The notes under the pieces are model-generated. The model was given only the letters and a program-made list of their open reading frames with translations, was not told the DNA's origin and made no database searches. The position numbers were made by a program, and so were the translations under genes. A stretch of DNA of 64,000 bases. Source: Lolium rigidum. Lineage: Eukaryota > Streptophyta > Magnoliopsida > Poales > Poaceae. Below are positions 55,850-64,000 of this stretch, in pieces (position 1 is the stretch's first letter; each line of letters opens with the position of its first letter). The stretch lies in assembly GCF_022539505.1 (NCBI RefSeq), contig NC_061510.1, positions 270,577,687 to 270,641,686 of the forward strand, given 5' to 3'.

Positions 55850-57141
55850 TTAGGAGCAGAGCTGGCTCGAAGATGCGCCCTTCTTGGCTCCTCTCTTCCT
55901 TGCCTTCTTCACCTGACCTACTAGGGGTGCTTGGTGGTGCTGATGGTGGTGCTTCGGGTGCTCGCTGGGGTCGGTGCTGGTGGTGCTTCCGAGGTTGCTT
56001 GGCGTTGATTTGGGTGGCTCCCCGATGATCGTCTTACGCGAGCGTGTTAGGGCTGAAAACGGTAGCGAGGCTTGACTTGAGCTGGATTGCCGAGCATCCG
56101 GAGGAGTGTCTTGAGAAAAACCCGTGAAGACCGAGGCGCTGCTTCGTGATCGTAGTGGGACGACCAAGTTGATCGCCGTGAGTGCGGAAGGCTTGTTCAT
56201 CCATAGGAGGCATGTACATATCTTGGCTGCAGGCGCTAGTGTTGATGTAGGCATCGATGTCATCATCACCATCTACATCGTTGCCATCAAGTGGCGCCAT
56301 GTCCTGGACCTTAGGTGGTGGCGGTTGCGATGCCGCCACTTGGTGTACCTTGCGTCTGGTCGATGGTCGTTCCGGTAGCGCTCCCAACAACTGTTTGTGG
56401 CGTGTGGTGGTGGCGGCGATCGTCGGTTCCTTCCGGGTGGCGGCGGCGACCGCCGGTTCCTTCAAGGTAGTGGGGGCGGTGAACGCCGTTTCCTTAAGGG
56501 TGTCGTCGGCGCTGGCGATCTTGGGCCGGATTATAGGGGAGGTGGCGCCGGTGCTTTTCTTAGCACGCGGAAGACCCCCCCCCCCCCAGACCCTCATCAT
56601 CGTCGTCGTCAGTATCGGGGGCTTGAAGATCTTCCTGATGCCAAAATGTTTCAGATCGTATATTGCTTTCGGTCCATCCTTGGACTTTTACGAGTTGCAA
56701 CGAGTGCCAAGCAGACTCTCGGTAACGTTCTTCGTAATGTGCATGACATCGAGGCTGTGGGGCGTGTGGAGGACCTTCCAGTACTCCAAGTCGTGGAAAA
56801 CAGACCTTGCTTTCCATACACCGAGCAGCGGCTCTGGCTTTGGTCGCTTCTTTCCCGGCCTGGGCACTCCTTACAATTTTTCGAGAAGATCATCGATTTC
56901 TGCACCGCTCCTCGGGCGTGGGGGTCCATCGGGCTCATCTTTATACCATTGAACAGGTCACCGCGTTTTCTCCACGGGTGATCCAAGCGAAGCCACCTTC
57001 GAGCACCTCGGTACACGGTTTTCGAGGACCCTGGATCCCTTGGTAGCTGTAGCTGCGGGGTCTCGTCCATGCACTTCACACAGCCGTTGAACCCGTGGCC
57101 GACCTAGGTAGATACATATGCGTAACCAGGATAGTCCGTGA
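55850..57141 (-). pseudogene. CACTA B transposase (TNP2) remnant and linker
   Basis: The truncated end begins in the TNP2 core with TDYPGYAYVST and GHGFNGCVKCMDETPQLQLP, followed by GSSKTVYRGARRWLRLDHPW, then in other frames the region equivalent to LHTPHSLDVMHITKN (near 56780-56720) and ESNIRSETFWHQEDL-type sequence. A Pro/Ala/Thr-rich and acidic linker follows (56600-55900; KEPTIAATT, DGNDVDGDDDIDAY) before the Ulp1-like part. A 13-C run at 56575-56587 is one site where frame is lost. Everything N-terminal to the TDYPGY segment is deleted. Confidence 0.8.
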
Positions 57142-60100
57142 CCGTCGTGATCTGTATCTTCGGAAACCCTAGGGCGGGGACCCCGCGGATCTACCCCTAT
57201 AGTTTTCTCCGTGTGACGGTGTAAAAATGGATTTTTTATTTTCTTTGGTTTTTTAGGACATATGTACATGGAAACTATAGGTTGGGCTTACTTTACCATA
57301 AAATAGGCTCCGTTTGAGCCGTACCGAGAGTTTGCACATACAAATCCTGGATTTTCACCAAATCTTTGGGCCCATGTCTGCGAAAATCGTCAATGCCGGG
57401 TACATGCAAGGTTAGCCAAACCCTACATCACACTTGTGCACATATGCTAGGGACATATGCAAGTTTTTAAGCGGTTCCGACGCTCCGGTGATCTGTATCT
57501 TCGGAAACCCTAGGGCGGGGACCCCGTAGATCTACCCCTATAGCTTTCCCCGTGTGACGGTGTAACAATGGATTTTTTTATTTTATTTGGTTTGTTTAGG
57601 ACATATGTACATGGAAACCATAGGTTGGGCTTACTTTACCATAAAATAGGCTCTGTTTGAGCCGTACCAGGAGTTTGCACATACAGATCCTGGATTTTCA
57701 CCAAGTGCTGGCCCATGTACTGCGAAAATCGTCAAAGCCGGGTACATGAAAGGTTATCCAAACCCTACATCACACTTGTGCACATATGCTAGGGACATAT
57801 GCAAGTTTTTAAGCGGTTCCGACACTCCGGTGATCTGTATATTCGGAAACCCTAGGGCGGGGACCCCGCAGATCTACCCCTATAGCTTTCTCCGTGTGAT
57901 GGTGTAACAATGGATTTTTTATTTGCTTTGGTTTGTTTAGGACATAGGTACATGGAAACCATAGTTTGGGCTTACTTTACCATAAAATAGGCTCCGTTTG
58001 AGCCGTACCGGGAGTTTGCACATACTGATCCTGGATTTTCACCAAGTGCTGGCCCATGTCTGCAAAAATCGTCAACGCCGGGTACATGCAAGGTTAGCCA
58101 AACCCTACATCACACTTGTGCACATATGCTAGGGACATATGCAAGTTTTTAAGCGGTTCCGACGCTCCGGTGATTTGTATCTTCGGAAACTCTAGGGCTG
58201 GGACCCCGCAGATCTACCCCTATAGCTTTCTCCGTGTGACGGTGTAACAATGGATTTTTTTATTTTCTTTGGTTTGTTTAGGACATATGTACATGGAAAC
58301 CATAGGTTGTGCTTACTTTACCATAAAATAGGCTCCGTTTGAGCCGTACCAGGAGTTTGCACATACAGATCCTGGATTTTCACCAATTGCTGGGCCCATG
58401 TCTGCGAAAATCATCAACGCCGGTACATGCAAGGTTAGCAAAAACCTACATCACACTTGTGCACATATGCTAGGGACATATGCAAGTTTTTAAGCGGTTC
58501 CGACGCTCCGGTGATCTGTATCATCGGAAACCCTAGGGCGGGGACCCGCAGATCTACCCCTATAGATTTCTCCATGTGACGGTGTAACAATGTATTTTTT
58601 ATTTGCTTTGGTTTGTTTAGGACATATGTACATGGAAACCATAGGTTGGGCTTACTTTACCATAAAATAGGCTCCGTTTGAGCCGTACCAGGAGTTTGCA
58701 CATACAGATCTTGGATTTTCACCAAGTGCTGGGCCCATGTCTGCGAAAATCGTCAACGCCGGGTACATGCAAGGTTAGCCAAAACCTACATCACACTTGT
58801 GCACATATGCTAGGGACATATGCAAGTTTTTAAGCGGTTCCGACGCTCTGGTGATCTGTATCATCGGAACCCTAGGGCGGGGACCCCGCAGATCTACCCC
58901 TATAGCTTTCTCCATGTGACGGTGTAACAATGTATTTTTTATTTGCTTTGGTTTGTTTAGGACATATGTACATGGAAACCATAGGTCGGGCTTACTTTAC
59001 CATAAAATAGGCTCCGTTTGAGCCGTACCAGGAGTTTGCACATACGGATCCCGGATTTTCACCAAGTGCTTGGGCCCATGTCCGCAAAAATCGTCAACGC
59101 GGGTACATGCAAGGTTCGCCAAACCCTACATCACACTTGTGCACATATGCTAGGGACATATGCAAGTTTTTAAGCGGTTCCGACGCTCCGGTGATCTGTA
59201 TCTTCGGAAACCCTAGGGCGGGGATCCCGCAGATCTACCCCTATAGCTTTCTCCGTGTGACGGTGTAACAATGGATTTTTTTTTATTTTCTTTGGTTTGT
59301 TTAGGACATATGTACATGGAAACCATAGGTTGGGCTTACTTTACCGTAAAATAGGCTCCGTTTGAGCCGTACCAGGAGTTTGCACATAAAGATCCTGGAT
59401 TTTCACCAAGTGTTGGGCCCATGTCTACGAAAATCGTCAACGCCGGGTACATGCAAGGTTAGCCAAACCCTAATTCACACTTGTGCACATATGCTAGGGA
59501 CATATGCAAGTTTTTAAGCGGTTCCAACACTCCGGTGATCTGTATCTTCGGAAACCCTAGGGCGGGGACCCCGCAGATCTACCCCTATAGCTTTCTCCGT
59601 GTGACGGTGTAACAATGGATTTTTTTATTTTCTTTGGTTTTTTAGGACATATGTACATGGAAACTATAGGTTGGGCTTACTTTACCATAAAATAGGCTCC
59701 GTTTGAGCCGTACCAGGAGTTTGCACATACAGATCCTGGATTTTCACCAAGTGCTTGGGCCCATGTACTGCGAAAATCGTCAATGCCGGGTACATGCAAG
59801 GTTAGCCAAACCCTACATCACACTTGTGCACATATGCTAGGGACATATGCAAGTTTTAAGCGGTTCCGACGCTCCGGTGATCTGTATCTTCGGAAACCCT
59901 AGGGCGGGGACCCCGCAGATCTACCCCTATAGCTTTTCCCGTGTGACGGTGTAACAATGGATTTTTTTATTTTATTTGGTTTGTTTATGACATATGTACA
60001 TGGAAACCATAGGTTGGGCCTACTTTACCATAAAATAGGCTCCGTTTGAGCCGTACCAGGAGTTTGCACATACAGATCCTGGATTTTCACCAAGTGCTGG

Positions 60101-63100
60101 CCCATGTCTGCGAAAATCGTCAAAGCCGGGTACATGAAAGGTTATCCAAACCCTACATCACACTTGTGCACATATGCTAGGGACATATGCAAGTTTTTAA
60201 GCGGTTCCGACACTCCGGTGATCTGTATATTCGGAAACCCTAGGGCGGGGACCCCGCAGATCTACCCCTATAGCTTTCTCCGTGTGACGGTGTAACAATG
60301 GATTTTTTATTTTCTTTGGTTTGTTTAGGACATATGTACATGGAAACCATAGTTTGGGCTTACTTTACCATAAAATAGGCTCCGTTTGAGCCGTACGGGA
60401 GTTTGCACATACGGATCCCGGATTTTCACCAAGTGCTGGCCCATGTCTGCAAAAATCGTCAACGCCGGGTACATGCAAGGTTAGCCAAACCCTACATCAC
60501 ACTTGTGCACATATGCTAGGGACATATGCAAGTTTTTAAGCGGTTCCGACGCTCCGGTGATTTGTATCTTCGGAAACTCTAGGGCTGGGACCCCGCAGAT
60601 CTACCCCTATAGCTTTCTCCGTGTGACGGTGTAACAATGGATTTTTTTATTTGCTTTGGTTTGTTTAGGACATATGTACATGGAAACCATAGGTTGTGCT
60701 TACTTTACCATAAAATAGGCTCCGTTTGAGCCGTACCAGGAGTTTGCACATACAGATCCTGGATTTTCACCAATTGCTGGGCCCATGTCTGCGAAAATCA
60801 TCAACGCCGGGTACATGCAAGGTTAGCAAAAACCTACATCACACTTGTGCACATATGCTAGGGACATATGCAAGTTTTTAAGCGGTTCCGACGCTCTGGT
60901 GATCTGTATCATCGGAAACCCTAGGGCGGGGACCCCGCAGATCTACCCCTATAGATTTCTCCATGTGACGGTGTAACAATGTATTTTTTATTTGCTTTGG
61001 TTTGTTTAGGACATATGTACCTGGAAACCATAGGTTGGGCTTACTTTACCATAAAATAGGCTCCGTTTGAGCCGTACCGGAGTTTGCACATACGGATCTT
61101 GGATTTTCACCAAGTCGTTGGGCCCATGTCTGCGAAAATCGTCAACGCCGGTACATGCAAGGTTAGCCAAAACCTACATCACACTTGTGCACATATGCTA
61201 GGGACATATGCAAGTTTTTAAGCGGTTCCGACGCTCCGGTGATCTGTATCATCGGAAACCCTAGGGCGGGGACCCCGCAGATCTACCCCTATAGCTTTCT
61301 CCATGTGACGGTGTAACAATGTATTTTTTATTTGCTTTGGTTTGTTTAGGACATATGTACATGGAAACCATAGGCTGGGCTTACTTTACCATAAAATAGG
61401 CTCCGTTTGAGCCGTACCAGGAGTTTGCACATACAGATCCTGGATTTTCACCAAGTGCTGGGCCCATGTCTGCAAAAATCGTCAACGCCGGGTACATGCA
61501 AGGTTCGCCAAACCCTACATCACACTTGTGCACATATGCTAGGGACATATGCAAGTTTTTAAGCGGTTCCGACGCTCCGGTGATCTGTATCTTCGGAAAC
61601 CCTAGGGCGGGGATCCCGCAGATCTACCCCTATAGCTTTCTCCGTGTGACGGTGTAACAATGGATTTTTTTATTTTCTTTGGTTTGTTTAGGACATATGT
61701 ACATGGAAACCATAGGTTGGGCTTACTTTACCGTAAAATAGGCTCCGTTTGAGCCGTACCGGAGTTTGCACATAAAGATCCTGGATTTTCACCAAGTGTT
61801 GGGCCCATGTCTACGAAAATCGTCAACGCCGGGTACATGCAAGGTTAGCCAAACCCTAATTCACACTTGTGCACATATGCTAGGGACATATGCAAGTTTT
61901 TAAGCGGTTCCAACACTCCGGTGATCTGTATCTTCGGAAACCCTAGGGCGGGGACCCCGCAGATCTACCCCTATAGCCTTCTCCGTGTGACGGTGTAACA
62001 ATGGATTTTTTTATTTTCTTTGGTTTTTTTAGGACATATGTACATGGAAACTATAGGTTGGGCTTACTTTACCATAAAATAGGCTCCGTTTGAGCCGTAC
62101 CAGGAGTTTGCACATACAGATCCTGGATTTTCACCAAGTCGTTGGGCCCATGTCCGCGAAAATCGTCAATGCCGGGTACATGCAAGGTTAGCCAAACCCT
62201 ACATCACACTTGTGCACATATGCTAGGGACATATGCAAGTTTTAAGCGGTTCCGACGCTCCGGTGATCTGTATCTTCGGAAACCCTAGGGCGGGGACCCC
62301 GCAGATCTACCCCTATAGCTTTTCCCGTGTGACGGTGTAACAATGGATTTTTTTATTTTATTTGGTTTGTTTATGACATATGTACATGGAAACCATAGGT
62401 TGGGCCTACTTTACCATAAAATAGGCTCCGTTTGAGCCGTACCAGGAGTTTGCACATACAGATCCTGGATTTTCACCAAGTGCTGGCCCATGTCTGCGAA
62501 AATCGTCAAAGCCGGGTACATGAAAGGTTATCCAAACCCTACATCACACTTGTGCACATATGCTAGGGACATATGCAAGTTTTTAAGCGGTTCCGACACT
62601 CCGGTGATCTGTATATTCGGAAACCCTAGGGCGGGGACCCCGCAGATCTACCCCTATAGCTTTCTCCGTGTGACGGTGTAACAATGGATTTTTTTATTTT
62701 CTTTGGTTTGTTTAGGACATATGTACATGGAAACCATAGTTTGGGCTTACTTTACCATAAAATAGGCTCCGTTTGAGCCGTACCGGGAGTTTGCACATAC
62801 AGATCCTGGATTTTCACCAAGTGCTGGCCCATGTCTGCAAAAATCGTCAACGCCGGGTACATGCAAGGTTAGCCAAACCCTACATCACACTTGTGCACAT
62901 ATGCTAGGGACATATGCAAGTTTTTAAGCGGTTCCGACGCTCCGGTGATTTGTATCTTCGGAAACTCTAGGGCTGGGACCCCGCAGATCTACCCCTATAG
63001 CTTTCTCCGTGTGACGGTGTAACAATGGATTTTTTTATTTGCTTTGGTTTGTTTAGGACATATGTACATGGAAACCATAGGTTGTGCTTACTTTACCATA

Positions 63101-64000
63101 AAATAGGCTCCGTTTCAGCCGTACCAGGAGTTTGCACATACAGATCCTGGATTTTCACCAAGTCTTTGGGCCCATGTCTGCGAAAATCGTCAACGCCGGG
63201 TACATGCAAGGTTAGCCAAACCCAACATCACACTTGTGCACATATGCTAGGGACATATGCAAGTTTTTAAGCGGTTCCGACGCTCCGGTGATCTGTATCT
63301 TCGGAAAGCCTAGGGCGGGGACCCCGCAGATCTACCCCTATAGCTTTCCCCGTGTGACGGTGTAACAATGGATTTTTTTATTTGCTTTGGTTTGTTTAGG
63401 ACATATGTACATGGAAACCATAGGTTGGGCTTACTTTACCATAAAATAGGCTCCGTTTGAGCCGTACCAGGAGTTTGCACATACAGATCCTGGATTTTCA
63501 CCAAGTGCTGGCCGATGTCTGCGAAAATCTTCAAAGCCGGGTACATGCAAGGTTAGCCAAACCCTACATCACACTTGTGCACATATGCTAGGGACATATG
63601 CAAGTTTTTAAGCGGTTCCGACGCTCCGGTGATCTGTATCTTCGGAAACCCTAGGGCGGGGACCCCGCAGATCTACCCCTATAGCTTTCTCCGTGTGATG
63701 GTGTAACAATGGATTTTTTATTTGCTTTGGTTTGTTTAGGACATATGTACATGGAAACTATAGGTTGGGTTTACTTTACCATAAAATAGGCTCCGTTTTA
63801 GCCGTATCGGGAGTTTGCACATACGGATCCCGGATTTTCACCAAGTGCTGGCCCATGTCCGCGAAAATCGTCACCGCCGGGTACATGCAAGGTTAGCCAA
63901 ACCCTACATCACACTTGTGCACATATTCCAGGGACATATGCAAGTTTTTAAGCGGTTCCGACGCTCCGGTGATTTGTATCTTCGGAAACCCTAGGGCGGG
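57142..64000 (+). repeat. 341-bp satellite array, right block, about 20 units
   Basis: The same satellite resumes in mid-unit at GTGATCTGTATCTTCGG and runs to the window end. Marker variants (GGTTGTGCTTAC at 58305, 60692 and 63080; CATAAAGATCC units at 59328 and 61715; the MSAKIVKAG variant at 60104 and 62490) recur every 2386-2388 bp, seven units. The stretch from about 61370 to 64000 matches 50520-53147 at a constant offset of ~10,853 bp, including private variants such as TTTCAGCCGTACC (52260 and 63113). The array continues beyond the window. Confidence 0.95.

Larger units (their letters stand above)
53634..57141 (-). mobile_element. CACTA transposon B, 5'-truncated, inserted in the satellite
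   Basis: The left end is a clean CACTA terminus, CACTAGTAGGAAAAGCC, preceded by satellite bases GTA. Coding runs on the minus strand: TNP2 (truncated), a Ulp1-like domain, and a small viroplasmin-like ORF nearest the terminus. At 57141 the transposase is cut in the middle and satellite resumes about 170 bp further along the unit than where it stopped on the left, so a deletion took the 5' half of the element together with part of a satellite unit. It is a different CACTA family from element A. Confidence 0.9.

Noticed and set aside
49249..63270. Recurrent 63-81 codon ORFs (MSAKIV..., MDFFICF...) as a protein family
   Set aside because: They recur once per satellite unit or per seven units and follow the repeat exactly; nothing beyond repetition supports translation.
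47449..64000. CRISPR-like array
   Set aside because: Repeats are 341 bp without spacers, in plant nuclear DNA; it is a satellite.

Overview
The window is nuclear DNA from a grass of the Pooideae, most likely Triticeae (wheat, Aegilops, barley or rye group) or a close relative such as oat. The evidence is a long BARE/Angela-type copia LTR, several LTRs of the TGATACGTCT class with a tRNA-Asp primer site, TNP2-type CACTA elements, Stowaway MITEs and an NLR gene of grass CNL type. There is no operon structure and nothing prokaryotic. Almost every base lies in, or has been broken by, transposable elements or tandem repeats. I see no clearly intact host gene, and no rRNA or tRNA gene.

Layout. 1-565: antisense copia integrase fragment. 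1191-1495: Stowaway MITE. About 1640-9550: one dead NLR (NB-ARC-LRR) gene on the minus strand. Its NB-ARC exon has two frameshifts, its long intron carries a non-autonomous copia-like element, its LRR exon is split by a 2.2 kb insert, and its 5' end was cut off by a copia element (9551-10987). That copia was in turn cut by an LTR element starting at 10988. The 5' LTR of that element holds a giant solo LTR (11212-19159, target duplication CCTAT), which itself holds a BARE-type solo LTR (16147-17932, target duplication CAATG). An intact 214-codon ORF follows at 20786-21430. A relative of this element lies antisense at 22953-27340 and runs into a 100-N assembly gap (27341-27440). Beyond the gap come an orphan LTR (to 28723) and the 3' end of another gypsy-like element (to 29755).

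29756 to about 45400 is a minus-strand CACTA transposon (TNP2 transposase with DUF4218 and DUF4216, plus a second ORF). It is interrupted by an 8.2 kb LTR element (30162-38378, target duplication GTCCT), which itself contains a solo LTR (32229-33742), and by another solo LTR in the transposase (40443-41969, target duplication CTTAG). 45507-47447 is a tandem array of a ~667 bp unit.

From 47449 to the end the window is a ~341 bp satellite, about 38 units, organised as a seven-unit higher-order repeat of ~2.39 kb. It is interrupted at 53634-57141 by a 5'-truncated CACTA of another family. That CACTA encodes the end of TNP2, a Ulp1-like domain that appears to lack its catalytic His and Cys, and a small viroplasmin/RNase H1-N-like protein with a C-terminal membrane segment.

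The most useful material is the precisely dated nesting (four insertions with matching 5-bp target duplications), the conserved zinc-knuckle-free ORF with a conserved hairpin in the non-autonomous LTR elements, the satellite higher-order structure, and evidence that the sequence on the two sides of the N gap is not collinear. All family names are from recognition of motifs by eye; no database search was run.
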